Shown here in pieces: positions 20,089 through 29,245 of a stretch of 52,833 nucleotides of DNA (its first letter is position 1; the number at the start of each line of letters is the position of its first letter). A program made the position numbers and the translations under genes. Source of the stretch: Methanobacteriota archaeon. Its GTDB lineage: Archaea > Thermoplasmatota > Poseidoniia > Poseidoniales > Thalassarchaeaceae. The notes below the pieces were generated by a model. The model was not told the DNA's origin and searched no databases. It was given only the letters and a program-made list of their open reading frames with translations. The stretch is from NCBI GenBank assembly GCA_019654055.1, contig BPDA01000007.1, positions 1-52,833 of the forward strand, given 5' to 3'.

Positions 20089-21097
20089 AGACGGCATCGA
20101 CATCGAGGGCCACAAGACGCGGATGGAGGTCGCATACGGAGCCGGTGACGGTGACGACGAGGCCAGAGCTGTGGTCGCCAGTAACGAGGCTGAGCTGGGT
20201 TCCATCTTCGAGCAGTCATACCGTCCTTGGGACGGCGAACTGGGCCCTAGGTGGGTGAGGAACTACGCGATCTTCAGGCACCACGTGTACGGGCTGTTCA
20301 GGGGCACTGGACACCGGCACTATCACCCCATGGTCAAGCTGACAATCTTCGTGATACTCCTGTTCTCCCTGCTCCCCGTCCTGATGCTGTTCCTCGCCTC
20401 ACTCTCCAGTGACGGATTCATGACCGACTTCTTCTCTAGGATGTGGGGAATCAACCGCCACAACCTATGGGGACAGGTCCTGGGGTACTTCCCTCGAAAC
20501 CTGTGCTGCTGGCCCCTTCTGACCGCTCTCGTAGTGGGCGGAATGATATCTGACGACCGAAAGAATGGCACCAGTGCAATCTACTTCTCACGTCCCGTGA
20601 CAAGATTCGACTACACCGCCATGAAGTATCTCAGCGTGGCCGTAGTTCTAGGATTCGTCATCGTTCTCTCGTACTTCGTCTACTACACCTCTGCCATAGT
20701 GTTCAACGGCGAGGGCTGGGCCTATCTCGTGGACACCCTGCCGATGTTTGTCGCCGGGCTGATTGCTGGGATACTCGTGGTAATCACCTACACCTCCATC
20801 GGACTCGCCCTATCCAGTATCAGCCAGAGCCGCTTCTTCGCCGCAATCGCCTTCCTGAGCGTGATTTACGGCACCAAGCTGCTGGCACTGCTCATCGAGA
20901 CCCAGTTTGACACCTCGATACTGTACGTGCTCAGCCCCTACGACTGCCTAGCCCATGTCGGCCAGTGGCTGTTAGGCATCGATTCCAACTACGACCACCC
21001 AATTGCGTTCTCCATCGTCTCCGTGCTGGCTATCAACGCCGCCTGCGTGGCACTGCTGACCACTCGAGTCAGCTCGCTGGAGGTGACTAGGGAATGA
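20081..21097 (+). CDS. ABC-2 type exporter membrane subunit (system A)
   Basis: 338 residues from the ATG at 20081. A hydrophilic, acidic ~75-residue N-terminus precedes about six membrane helices (FVILLFSLLPVLMLFLASL first). The second helix region contains the ABC-2 permease element GGMISDDRKNGTSAIYFSRPVTRFDY, which couples to the ATPase. The final helix is SIVSVLAINAACVALLTT. The C-terminal ATGA overlaps the next ATPase gene by four bases, so both ABC systems are in one operon. Confidence 0.85.
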   Translation: MSEDGIDIEGHKTRMEVAYGAGDGDDEARAVVASNEAELGSIFEQSYRPWDGELGPRWVRNYAIFRHHVYGLFRGTGHRHYHPMVKLTIFVILLFSLLPVLMLFLASLSSDGFMTDFFSRMWGINRHNLWGQVLGYFPRNLCCWPLLTALVVGGMISDDRKNGTSAIYFSRPVTRFDYTAMKYLSVAVVLGFVIVLSYFVYYTSAIVFNGEGWAYLVDTLPMFVAGLIAGILVVITYTSIGLALSSISQSRFFAAIAFLSVIYGTKLLALLIETQFDTSILYVLSPYDCLAHVGQWLLGIDSNYDHPIAFSIVSVLAINAACVALLTTRVSSLEVTRE

Positions 21098-22032
21098 GTG
21101 ACAAGACACCGGCGGTGCTCATTGACCAAGCCTCGAAGTGGTATGGAGAGGTTATCGGAATCAACGACGTCTCTCTGGCTATCGACGGGGGAGTAACCGG
21201 CGTACTCGGACCGAACGGGGCCGGCAAATCCACCCTGTTCAAGCTCCTGATGGGGCGGCTCAAGCCCAATCAGGGAAGCGTCAGGCTGTTCGGCGTCGAC
21301 CCGTGGACAAGCACAGCACCATACCGACGGGTCGGTTACGTTAGCGAGTCGGAGAGGATGTACGACTGGATGACCGGCCTAGACTTCGTCGCCACACTCG
21401 CAAGGCTGCATGGGATGACTCGCGAGGAGGCCACTGCGAGGGCCGAGCACGTCTTGGACTTCGTCGGCCTCTCTGATGTGCGGAACAAGGAGTTAGGAAA
21501 GTACAGCAAGGGCATGAGGCAACGCGTGAAGATAGCCCACGCACTGGTCCATGACCCCGATCTCATCATCCTCGACGAACCGCTCCACGGCTGCGACCCG
21601 ATAGCCCGGACGAGCATCATGAGCGTAATCAGGGAACTCGGCTCGCAGGGTAAGACCGTCATCATATCGAGCCACATCCTAGAGGAGATAGAGCGCATCA
21701 CTGAGCAGATTGTCATCCTCCACAACGGCAGACTGCTGGCCCTAGGCAACCTGCATGCCATCAGGGCCCTCCTCGACAAGCACCCGCATCGCATCCTACT
21801 GACCTGTGACGACCCGCGCAGCCTCGCTTCCCAGTTCATTTCCGAGGACCCAGTCTACGGGGTACGCTTCCCCGAAGAGGGGCAGCTTGAGATTCAGACC
21901 AACGACCTCTCGGCCGCGCATGCTATCCTGCCTCGCGTCATCGTCGACTCAGGGACCGACGTCTCTGCCATCGAGAACCCCGACGACAACCTCGAGTCGC
22001 TCCTCGGCTACCTAACGGGAGGTGATTCTTGA
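21094..22032 (+). CDS. ABC-2 type exporter ATP-binding protein (system B)
   Basis: 312 residues. Walker A GPNGAGKST, signature YSKGMRQ, Walker B LIILDEPLHGCDP and H-loop SSHILEE. In the D-loop a Cys (HGCDP) stands where Leu is usual (NGLDP). It is related to the system A ATPase but clearly divergent. It starts inside the previous gene (ATGA overlap), and its TGA overlaps the ATG of the next permease by one base. It probably drives the large permease that follows, possibly with system A as a heteromeric transporter. Confidence 0.9.
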   Translation: MSDKTPAVLIDQASKWYGEVIGINDVSLAIDGGVTGVLGPNGAGKSTLFKLLMGRLKPNQGSVRLFGVDPWTSTAPYRRVGYVSESERMYDWMTGLDFVATLARLHGMTREEATARAEHVLDFVGLSDVRNKELGKYSKGMRQRVKIAHALVHDPDLIILDEPLHGCDPIARTSIMSVIRELGSQGKTVIISSHILEEIERITEQIVILHNGRLLALGNLHAIRALLDKHPHRILLTCDDPRSLASQFISEDPVYGVRFPEEGQLEIQTNDLSAAHAILPRVIVDSGTDVSAIENPDDNLESLLGYLTGGDS

Positions 22033-23699
22033 TGGACGCTAAGGGCAGGGCGCTCAGCGAGACCGTCTGGACCCGCTTGGACCGCAAGGCCGGCGCGATT
22101 ACCGAACTAACGATTAGGCAGCTCAGGCATCGACTATCCACGTGGGTCGTGCTCGCCGTCGGCGCACTAGTCATGATTCTTCTCCTCGCCTTCTACATCG
22201 ACGAGATAAGGCGCGAATCCGAACCAGTCGACAACGACGGTGACTCCGTCGACTGGGACGAGGATGGTTACCCCTTGGGCCAGGAGAACAAGTACGGGAC
22301 CAGCGACTGGGACGGGCAGGAGTATCCCGGCTCAGGATACTACGTCATGACCGGAGAGATAGACTGGAACGACGATTCAAGATTCCACAGTGGGAATCAC
22401 ACTTGGGATGGGCAGGGCTATCTCGATGCCGAGTGGGTAGACCTTGACTACACTGGCAATAGGTGGTCAGGAATCATCGACTGGGGTCAAGCGAATCCCT
22501 GTCCAGAGGGCGATGCGTTCGATGATTGGTGGATCGAATGGGGCGAGGCCTGCACCTACGACGACGGTTCTTACTTCGTCTCGGGCAAGTTCAGGGCATC
22601 AGGAACTGTCAACATACCCGAGGGGTACTACATGCAGTGGGGGCACATGACCCTAGAGACCTATGTGGAGCCAGAACCTGCTTCGATGTACATTGACGAG
22701 GACAGCATACTGTGGGACGGCGAAGACGTCTCCGAAATATATGTTGAAAGCAATTGTCAGCCGGGTTGGTACTATGGCTCAGTATACATCTGTAATGGCT
22801 TCGAGGTGGACGACGACGGCGACTGCTTGGTGGAAATGTATGATGATAACAACAACGGCATTCCCTGCGACGTGATTTGGGTTCTCGACGCTGACAGGGA
22901 CGAGATTGTTGATATTCGTGCAGATTACAATGTCAATGAGGATATCGAAGAGGGCAAGTACCAAGGAGAGTCATCACACAGGACGTTCATCATTGGTACC
23001 GGCAAGATGGCCTTCGTGTTGATGCTTGGAATCTTCATCCCGCTGTTCCTCGCTCTCGGGCTAGTGAGAGACGAGACCGAGAACGGCACGCTGCACTACC
23101 TCCTCTCGAAGCCGATCCACCGAGCCGAGTTCATCACCTACAGGCTGCTCGGATACCTGCTGCTGGCGGGCACCTACATCCTCGTCCTCGTTCTACTGAT
23201 GGCGCTGGTGACCTCGTTGATTGGGCCTGGAGACAGCCTAATCAGGCTCTCGGACTTCCCGGTTTGGCTCGGCATAGGCATGGCCACCTTCCTAGTTTTA
23301 GCAGCCTACGGGGCTTTGTACAACACGCTCGGTCTGATAGCGCCCAAGTACGGCGTCTACTTCTGTATCATTCTCGGGATATGGGAGTTCATCATGGGCA
23401 TGTTCACCATGACCATGCCCTCTGCCTCGGTGCCGATGCTGTCGATATCGCACTGGGCACTGCAATTCATTGACGCCATCGTGCTGATAGCCTGGCCCGA
23501 CACGCTGCAATACTCGCAGATTGCCTCGGCCTTCGGAATCGACTCCGGCCTCCCCTTCTTCTGGCAGCCCCCGGTGCACACCCTAGGAACCCAGAGCCCG
23601 GTCGCAGCGATGCTGGTGAGCGTCACGGTTCTGCTCTTGATTACCTTCGCTATGATGGGTATAGGCCAGTCCAGCTTCAAGAACCGCGAGATTATGTAA
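22032..23699 (+). CDS. ABC-2 type exporter membrane subunit with ~260-residue acidic Trp/Tyr-rich ectodomain (system B)
   Basis: 555 residues from the ATG at 22032 (the track uses TTG 22029). One helix near residues 38-58 is followed by an extracytoplasmic segment of about 260 residues rich in Asp, Gly, Trp and Tyr (DNDGDSVDWDEDGYP, EYPGSGYYVMTGEIDW, DDWWIEWGEACTYDDG). Five or more helices follow, with the ABC-2 permease element LVRDETENGTLHYLLSKPIHRAEF. The repeated W-D/Y-G spacing suggests a beta-rich, possibly calcium-stabilised domain facing outward. Such an insert is unusual for this permease class and may handle a surface polymer or protein substrate. Confidence 0.8.
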   Translation: MDAKGRALSETVWTRLDRKAGAITELTIRQLRHRLSTWVVLAVGALVMILLLAFYIDEIRRESEPVDNDGDSVDWDEDGYPLGQENKYGTSDWDGQEYPGSGYYVMTGEIDWNDDSRFHSGNHTWDGQGYLDAEWVDLDYTGNRWSGIIDWGQANPCPEGDAFDDWWIEWGEACTYDDGSYFVSGKFRASGTVNIPEGYYMQWGHMTLETYVEPEPASMYIDEDSILWDGEDVSEIYVESNCQPGWYYGSVYICNGFEVDDDGDCLVEMYDDNNNGIPCDVIWVLDADRDEIVDIRADYNVNEDIEEGKYQGESSHRTFIIGTGKMAFVLMLGIFIPLFLALGLVRDETENGTLHYLLSKPIHRAEFITYRLLGYLLLAGTYILVLVLLMALVTSLIGPGDSLIRLSDFPVWLGIGMATFLVLAAYGALYNTLGLIAPKYGVYFCIILGIWEFIMGMFTMTMPSASVPMLSISHWALQFIDAIVLIAWPDTLQYSQIASAFGIDSGLPFFWQPPVHTLGTQSPVAAMLVSVTVLLLITFAMMGIGQSSFKNREIM

Positions 23700-23713
23700 G
23701 CAGGGGTTTCGCT

Positions 23714-24897
23714 ATGGAGAAGTTCGTCGGAGACCTGTCTCTGTTGTGGCGACTCGATGTGATGCCTCCGATTCCGCGCCTGTCATGGTGGTGGTACTGG
23801 GTAATCATGTTCGTACCCGACCCGGATAACCCGGGCCGCTCGCGCCAGCTGATGGTGCTGTGGTCGACCAAGGAGACTCCCGCAATCCGAGTGAGCGGAC
23901 ACTGGTGGAAGCCCGGCTCTAGGATGTCGATAGACGAGCATGGGGGACACGTCATTCCCGGGATGGTGTGTGCATGGTGGTACGACGGCAAGCGGATGTT
24001 CGAACCACTCGTCATCAGGGAGTGCAGAATGGCCCTAGTCAACGACGAGCACCCACTATGGCCGGCATCCGGTACTGGCGAGGGGGCGGGTGCGATAGTC
24101 CCGATTCTGGACGAGGACTTCTCGCTCGGGATGCGACCCGGCAACGAGGGCTTCTGGCTCTGCCTGACCAGCGACCCCGAGGCTCGAGCAGAGGGCGCGC
24201 CAACCTCGTTTGAGGCCGAGCTAACCCCCTGGTGGGGACCTCCCAGCACCCTGACGTACAGGAACAACGTGTACGGTCTGGACATGGGTTACGACATACT
24301 GAGGCTGCAGGGGACAAACTGAGCCTCAAGGTCGACGGCGAGGAGTTCGAGGGCACGGCTTACTTCCAGAAGGTCTCCGTCCAAGCCCCCTCGTTCCCTT
24401 GGTTCTGGGGCATGCTCCACTTCGACGACGGCTCCTACATCGACTGGTTCAAGCCGCACATCACCCCTGGGATGACCTCGATGGACGACACGCCGTGGCG
24501 ACGCCGGGACTTCATCAGGACCCCTGCAATCGGGACTGGGATATTCCACGACGCGAATCGAGGAAGGACTGAGAATTTCAAGCGCTGCGAGGTCGAGGTC
24601 TCGGAGCCCGACGGCGAGGAACCCCTCAGGGACGAGCAGGGCAACGCCCTGCCGAAGTTCAGGATTAGGATATGGAACGGCCGCACGCAGATCTCGATTG
24701 ACGTTCGCGCCTGCAGCCGCGCACGCTGGACCTTCGACCAGCCCACGCGCGCGGGTATGGTGAGTCACCTGACCTACAACGAGTATCCCTTAGAGGTGGA
24801 GAGGATTGCGATTCTAGATGAGCAGGGCCTGAGGACAATCGACGACTACGGGTGGATCATGGGCAACGCCGAGCACACATGGGGAGTCCTGCACTAG
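23714..24897 (+). CDS. Trp-rich two-lobed protein, possibly lipocalin/CrtC (AttH)-like (one frameshift)
   Basis: The track gives two ORFs (23714-24322 and 24232-24897). The first loses sense at a TGA just after YDILRLQG, and the second picks up at AAGDKLSLKVDGEEF, so this is one ~394-residue protein with an indel near 24305. Both lobes share features such as WWKPGSRM/WFKPHITPGM and CAWWYDGKRMF/MLHFDDGSYIDW, implying an internal duplication of a beta-barrel-like domain, as in the CrtC/AttH two-lobed lipocalins. That link is weak and I could not confirm it. It lies 14 bases after the ABC operon and may belong to it. No signal peptide is obvious. Confidence 0.55.
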
Positions 24898-24918
24898 CGC
24901 ACAGGCACCTCCGCTCCG

Positions 24919-24935
24919 CACCGTTCATAACGGTG
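24919..24935. other. Perfect 7-bp inverted repeat with 3-base loop before the TPR gene
   Basis: CACCGTT-CAT-AACGGTG. It contains TTCATAA, which resembles the A/T-rich promoter elements seen elsewhere in this window, 30-odd bases before the GTG at 24965. It could be an operator overlapping the promoter or the end of the preceding transcript. Confidence 0.45.
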
Positions 24936-24964
24936 GGCCCACCAAGTGCGACCGAGGCGGTAGA

Positions 24965-25510
24965 GTGAGCGACGAGGACCTGATGACAAGAGCAGCCCAG
25001 CATATAACACAGGGCGATTTCATGGGAGCTATGGGAATATTCGAGGCGCACGTCGATACTAATCCCGATGACCCCGTGGGATACCATGGTTGGGCCGAAG
25101 CCGCGTTATTCGAGATCCAGCAGAACGGCAACATCGACGACAGCGGCAAAGATCGCATCAATGAGGGGCAGGTCGCCGCATACTTCCGGAAGGCGTCCGG
25201 ACTCGCTCCCGATAACGCCGAGTATCTGGCTGCGCACGCCAACGCGCTGCTGGAGTTCGATCGCATACCCATGGCCGTGCGCGAGTTCCAGAAGCTGCGC
25301 GACCTCGGTGCCTCGACCGATGAGGTCGACGTGTCTTTCCACCTCTACGAGGCCGCTCGCATGCTGATAGACTCAGTTGACCTCAAGACCGACTTCGACC
25401 GCAGCCATCCGTTCGCCAGGCAGTATGTCCCGGTCGCAATCGAGTTCGCCCTACTCGGACTCGGCTTCCCATCCGCTGACGAGGCGACCGAGTACCTCGT
25501 CGAGGAATGA
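24965..25510 (+). CDS. Small TPR-like protein
   Basis: 181 residues with a GTG start. Helical repeats resemble tetratricopeptide units: LMTRAAQHITQGDFMGAMGIFEAHVDTNP, then AAYFRKASGLAPDNAEYLAAHANALLEFDRI with the TPR-type A/L/P spacing. It is likely a cytoplasmic protein-protein interaction scaffold; the partner is unknown. The final ATGA overlaps the truA start, so the two are probably translated together. Confidence 0.7.
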   Translation: MSDEDLMTRAAQHITQGDFMGAMGIFEAHVDTNPDDPVGYHGWAEAALFEIQQNGNIDDSGKDRINEGQVAAYFRKASGLAPDNAEYLAAHANALLEFDRIPMAVREFQKLRDLGASTDEVDVSFHLYEAARMLIDSVDLKTDFDRSHPFARQYVPVAIEFALLGLGFPSADEATEYLVEE

Positions 25511-26400
25511 GGAGGGGACGGCCCTTGGACAGTGACCGCGTCATGGTCGCCATGGGCTACCACGGCGACGCCTTCCACGGCTCCCAGGTCCAGCCTGGAA
25601 TCAGGACAGTTGAGGGCGCGCTCATGCGAGCCCTCGAGCGGCTGGGTTGGTGGAGAGACAGCTGCTTGGAGATGTCCAGTCGTACCGACGCCGGCGTCAG
25701 CGTCAGGATGAACCTAGCCCGAATCGACCTACCTACTGAGGTCGCCGGCCCGATTGAGCAGACTAACCTATTGAGGGCGGTGAACGACAACCTGCCCATC
25801 GGAATGGTTGTCTGGGCGGCTAGGGGAATACCCGTTGAGACTCGCATCAGACACTCGACGTCGCGACACTACCTGTTTCGCACCGAGATTATGCACGACT
25901 GGCCGTACGAAGCCGATGCCAAGGTCTTCGCCGAGGCCTGCGCCCTGTTCGAGGGTGAGCACGACTTCACCAACATGTGCAGGCTGGAGGAGGGTAAGGA
26001 CCCGGTAAGGACAGTCGACGAGTGCGTGCCATGGCTTGCCCCCGACGGCAGGGTAATCGGCATCTCGGTCAGGTCCCAGGCCTTCCTCTGGAACCAGGTG
26101 CGCAGGATGGCCAGCGCGATATCTGGTACGGTCTCCGGCAGGAATACGCTGGATGACATACAATCCGCTCTGGACAACCCGGAAGACCCTGTCGATCTTG
26201 GCCGCTCTCCCTCGGACGGACTCGTGCTATGGTCGATAGAGAACGACCACTCCTCTGGTATTACCGATGGCTCGTTGCCCGACACAAGTTGGTTCTCCCA
26301 ACCTCCCAGTGACACTAGGGAGCACACCAGATGGCTCGCTCTCGCCCGTCTCGAGATGGCCACGCTGCTCGAGCGTGAGTGGATGAAGCGGCTCAGATGA
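25507..26400 (+). CDS. truA: tRNA pseudouridine synthase TruA
   Basis: 297 residues. The catalytic aspartate is Asp61 in SSRTDAGVS. Other family blocks are GYHGDAFHGSQVQ, LPIGMVVWAARGI, FRTEIM, GEHDFTNMC and SQAFLWNQVRRMASAI. It isomerises uridines in the anticodon stem-loop (positions 38-40 in the bacterial enzyme; the archaeal/eukaryotic Pus3-type role is similar). The motif reads RTDAGVSV rather than the usual RTDAGVHA. The gene shares four bases with the TPR gene and overlaps the convergent ribK by eight. Confidence 0.92.
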   Translation: MRRGRPLDSDRVMVAMGYHGDAFHGSQVQPGIRTVEGALMRALERLGWWRDSCLEMSSRTDAGVSVRMNLARIDLPTEVAGPIEQTNLLRAVNDNLPIGMVVWAARGIPVETRIRHSTSRHYLFRTEIMHDWPYEADAKVFAEACALFEGEHDFTNMCRLEEGKDPVRTVDECVPWLAPDGRVIGISVRSQAFLWNQVRRMASAISGTVSGRNTLDDIQSALDNPEDPVDLGRSPSDGLVLWSIENDHSSGITDGSLPDTSWFSQPPSDTREHTRWLALARLEMATLLEREWMKRLR

Positions 26401-26827
26401 GCCTGATTGTGACCTCGTCACCATCCTCGCAGGGCAGCGCCTCGCGCAGGAAGGAGGACGAGATTACCTCGGCCGTCCGGGTGTGCCGGGTCAGGTCAGG
26501 TATCAGTATGGCGCAGGGCACCCAATCGTCTCCTCCTCTGCTGATCTCGGCCTTGAAGGCGGTCGCGCCACCGAACGAGCGACCTGACCTCTCGAAGCCC
26601 TGTATCCTGATGGGAACGGCCCCCTCGATGCCCTCGCCCTCCTCAAGGCCGGCTAGGACTCTCAGTCCCCTGTAGTTCGACAGGTTGTCCCCATATAGGT
26701 CGACGTTCAGGGTGCCGGGCCAAGCACCGGAGCCTAGGATGTCCTTGAACTGGTTCTGGTAGTGGGTCTGCGACATGAAGACGTGAGCCCTGCCCAGCCC
26801 GCTAGACACGACCCCACTCAGATGCAC
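26393..26827 (-). CDS. ribK: CTP-dependent archaeal riboflavin kinase (DUF120)
   Basis: 144 residues with a GTG start. It matches the archaeal RibK fold: GVVSSGLGRAHVFM, WPGTLNVDL (the pyrimidine-nucleotide/flavin loop), FGGATAFKAEI, IPDLTRHTRTAEVISS and LREALPCEDGDEVTI. It phosphorylates riboflavin to FMN using CTP rather than ATP. There is no helix-turn-helix fusion of the kind some homologues have. ACATTATGAG on the minus strand lies about 25 bases before the GTG, fitting a leaderless promoter. Confidence 0.88.
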   Translation of the reverse strand: MHLSGVVSSGLGRAHVFMSQTHYQNQFKDILGSGAWPGTLNVDLYGDNLSNYRGLRVLAGLEEGEGIEGAVPIRIQGFERSGRSFGGATAFKAEISRGGDDWVPCAILIPDLTRHTRTAEVISSSFLREALPCEDGDEVTIRLI

Positions 26828-26871
26828 GGCCCTGCCCCGAGGCGACCGCTCATAATGTTCCTGATTGTGAA

Positions 26872-27756
26872 TCAGAGGGCAAACTGTTGCCCTTGGACCA
26901 CTACCCCCCAGCCTAGGTCCGACAGCTCGTCGGCCTGTGGCCCGGGACCCAGCAAGGGGTTGCTGTGATTCAGGTGGATAAAATGCACCTCGGCATCCCC
27001 CTCGACACGCTCACCCAGCCTCGCTAGGGTCTCGCTCACGGGAGGGTGAGGTATCTCGGACATGTCCCTCCCGGGTAGCTCGCTGGCGTCCCAGAAGGAG
27101 CCGTCGAGAAGGGCGATGTCCACCTCGAGGTCCGTCAGCCACTGGCGAATCGAGACGGCTCCATGCCTGTGGAGGGTCTGATCCCAGTCGTCATGGTCTG
27201 GCAGGAAGAGCACGGAGCGATTGGGCCCCCTAATCACCACTGCGTGGGTGTCCGCGTGCTCGTCCCTGTGCGGGACGGGCACGAACTCCATCTCAAAGCC
27301 GCAGCCCTCGCTCGGGGAAAAACGCTCCATCGCCTGCACCGTCGCAGCGCTGAATGGCCCCATCACGCTCCTTCCAGACAGTTCATCCAGTACGGATTCG
27401 CTAGCGAACAGGGGCATCTCTGAGCACCCCATTACTTCCTTCCCGAACTGACCCAGTCCGTCTATGTGCCCAAGATGGATATGAGTCAGGCTGACGCTGT
27501 CAGGGCGCGCCACGCCTTCAGCGCCAAGGGCTTCGGCCCACAGACGCATCTGGTCGGGCAGTGAGCGGCTCGCCTCAATCAGGTGCAGACTGCCGTCACC
27601 GCCGTGGACCCCGCATGCCACCGGGTGGCGGCGCAGCGATGGGTCCGCATGCGCCGACATGCATCGCGCGCACGAGCAACCTGCGTGTGGGACCCCCCCG
27701 TCCTGGGCGATCCCGAGAATGGTCAGGGTCGCTTCCATGATTCGCGGTTGCGCCAT
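26872..27756 (-). CDS. PqqB-like metallo-beta-lactamase-fold hydrolase
   Basis: 294 residues. The N-terminus TILGIAQDGGVPHAGCSCARC matches the PqqB-type opening with a cysteine-rich loop, and the metal site is THIHLGHIDGLGQFG. Later ligands are probably PHRDEH, PDHDDW and HLNHSNPL. Relatives act in PQQ synthesis or as related dioxygenase-like enzymes; no PQQ precursor peptide or other pqq genes are seen, so the name is by fold only. The start may be the internal ATG six codons later (MEATLTI). It is divergent from the aminotransferase-like gene with a 76-base gap. Confidence 0.75.
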   Translation of the reverse strand: MAQPRIMEATLTILGIAQDGGVPHAGCSCARCMSAHADPSLRRHPVACGVHGGDGSLHLIEASRSLPDQMRLWAEALGAEGVARPDSVSLTHIHLGHIDGLGQFGKEVMGCSEMPLFASESVLDELSGRSVMGPFSAATVQAMERFSPSEGCGFEMEFVPVPHRDEHADTHAVVIRGPNRSVLFLPDHDDWDQTLHRHGAVSIRQWLTDLEVDIALLDGSFWDASELPGRDMSEIPHPPVSETLARLGERVEGDAEVHFIHLNHSNPLLGPGPQADELSDLGWGVVVQGQQFAL

Positions 27757-27832
27757 CGGAAATGAAGCACTCGATGCAAAACCGAGGCAATCGCTCCGAT
27801 GGAGCCATGAACCTCACCGGGATTTGCGGGGC

Positions 27833-29011
27833 ATGGCGGCCGACCTGTCGTGGATGCGCGAGCGCTACGAGCAGCTGCGCTCGCAGGGCCTTGATTGGGC
27901 CCCTCCAACCCTGGAATCGGCTAGCGAGCCGCGCTGCATGATCGACGGCAGGGAGATGGTCATGCTCTCTGCTAACAACTACCTCAACCTAGCCACCCAC
28001 CCCAAGGTCGTCGAGGCAGCCGTGGAGGCCACTCGGAAGTACGGCGCCGGCTCGGGCTCGGTGCGCGCTATAGCCGGCACTCTGAACCTCCATCTCGAAG
28101 CCGAGCGCGTGTGTGCTCGCTTCAAGGAGGTCGAAGCGGCACTCGTTTACTCCTCGGGATACGCCGCCAACGTAGGCCTCATCCCCACCCTCGTGCGCGG
28201 CTCCGATGACGTAATCATCTCCGACGAACTGAACCACGGCTCGATAATCGACGGCGTGAGGCTGACCAAGGCGTCCAGGGCCGTGTATCAGCACAACGAC
28301 ATGGCCGCACTCGAGCAGATACTCCGGGAGCACTCAGAGAGCGAGAGGAAGCTGATTATCACCGACGGCGTGTTCAGCATGGACGGTGACATCGCGCCGC
28401 TGGACCAAATCACCGAACTCGCTGAGCAGCATGATGCCATGGTTCTGGTCGACGACTGCCACGGCGAGGGAGTACTCGGCGACGGCCGGGGCATAGTCGC
28501 TCACTTCGGACTACAGGGAAGAGTCACCTTCGAGATAGGCTCCTACTCCAAGGCACTGGGCGTCCAAGGGGGCATCGTCGCTGGCTCTGAGGACGTCCGG
28601 AGGCACGCTCTCAACCACAGCCGCTCGTGGCTGCTCTCCGGCAGCCAGCCACCAGGCGTCGCCGCCGCCCAGAAGGCGGCTATAGAGGTCCTGATGTCGG
28701 AGCCGGAGCACGTACGGAGACTCTGGGATAACACCGATTACTTCCGCAGCGAGCTCGATTCGCTCGGATTCGACACGGGCGCGAGCGAGACCCCGATTAT
28801 CCCGGTGATGTGTGGAGAGAGCCGATTGGCGCAAGAGCTCTCGGCCGCATTGAGGCAGGCCGGAGTCATGGTGGGCGCAATCGTGTTCCCGATGGTGGCA
28901 CGTGACAAGGCGAGGGTGAGGGCGCAGATGTCAGCCGGACTGACCCGCGAGGATCTACAGGAGGTCCTAGGCAAGTTCGAAGCCTGTGGAAGGGAATTGG
29001 GATTAATCTGA
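27833..29011 (+). CDS. PLP-dependent alpha-oxoamine synthase (Kbl/BioF/serine palmitoyltransferase family)
   Basis: 392 residues from ATG 27833. The track's start at 27659 runs back over the divergent MBL gene and should not be used. Motifs: LSANNYLNLATHP, GSGSVRAIAGT, SDELNHGSIIDG, ITDGVFSMDGDIAPL, VDDCHGEGVLG and the PLP lysine in IGSYSKALGVQGG (Lys240). These enzymes condense an amino acid with an acyl-CoA. Sequence blocks are closest to 2-amino-3-ketobutyrate CoA ligase, but the substrate pair is not certain. No threonine dehydrogenase or biotin gene lies beside it. Confidence 0.85.
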   Translation: MAADLSWMRERYEQLRSQGLDWAPPTLESASEPRCMIDGREMVMLSANNYLNLATHPKVVEAAVEATRKYGAGSGSVRAIAGTLNLHLEAERVCARFKEVEAALVYSSGYAANVGLIPTLVRGSDDVIISDELNHGSIIDGVRLTKASRAVYQHNDMAALEQILREHSESERKLIITDGVFSMDGDIAPLDQITELAEQHDAMVLVDDCHGEGVLGDGRGIVAHFGLQGRVTFEIGSYSKALGVQGGIVAGSEDVRRHALNHSRSWLLSGSQPPGVAAAQKAAIEVLMSEPEHVRRLWDNTDYFRSELDSLGFDTGASETPIIPVMCGESRLAQELSAALRQAGVMVGAIVFPMVARDKARVRAQMSAGLTREDLQEVLGKFEACGRELGLI

Positions 29012-29020
29012 GGGTATGAC

Positions 29021-29245
29021 ATGAATACTAGGACTACAGAGCAAAGGCAGAGACTACTCGTGATATGGCTGGTCGCCTCGGCCTTCGGCATAATGTTCGC
29101 CGTACTGTCTTGGATGCAGGAGTCAGGGATACTTCCCCCTGCTAGCGAGCTTGGCGCGTGGAAAGGGCTCATCGCCGTTCTCACTGGGCTGGTACTCTAC
29201 TGGATAGTTGCCCGAAACATACCAGGGGGTCCCGGCGATGAGTGA
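29021..29245 (+). CDS. Small two-helix membrane protein
   Basis: 74 residues with two predicted membrane helices (LVIWLVASAFGIMFAVLSW and GLIAVLTGLVLYWIVA) and charged termini. It starts nine bases after the preceding gene, and its last eight bases (ATGAGTGA) are the start of the thioesterase gene, which supports it as a real, co-translated gene. Family unknown. Confidence 0.65.
   Translation: MNTRTTEQRQRLLVIWLVASAFGIMFAVLSWMQESGILPPASELGAWKGLIAVLTGLVLYWIVARNIPGGPGDE

Noticed and set aside
19381-20205. 274-codon minus-strand ORF opposite the first ABC ATPase
   Set aside because: Spans Walker B and signature-coding DNA of the real gene; His/Leu/Asp-rich shadow with no family resemblance.
27770-27801. 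CCATCGGA (about 27756) and TCCGATGG (about 27796) arms before the Kbl-type gene
   Set aside because: The arms are complementary, but the first overlaps the MBL start codon and the spacing of over 30 bases makes chance likely; it does not fit the 3-base-loop class.
27659-27832. N-terminal extension of the Kbl/BioF-type gene given by the track
   Set aside because: It overlaps the divergent MBL gene start and encodes no conserved sequence; family members begin near the ATG at 27833.
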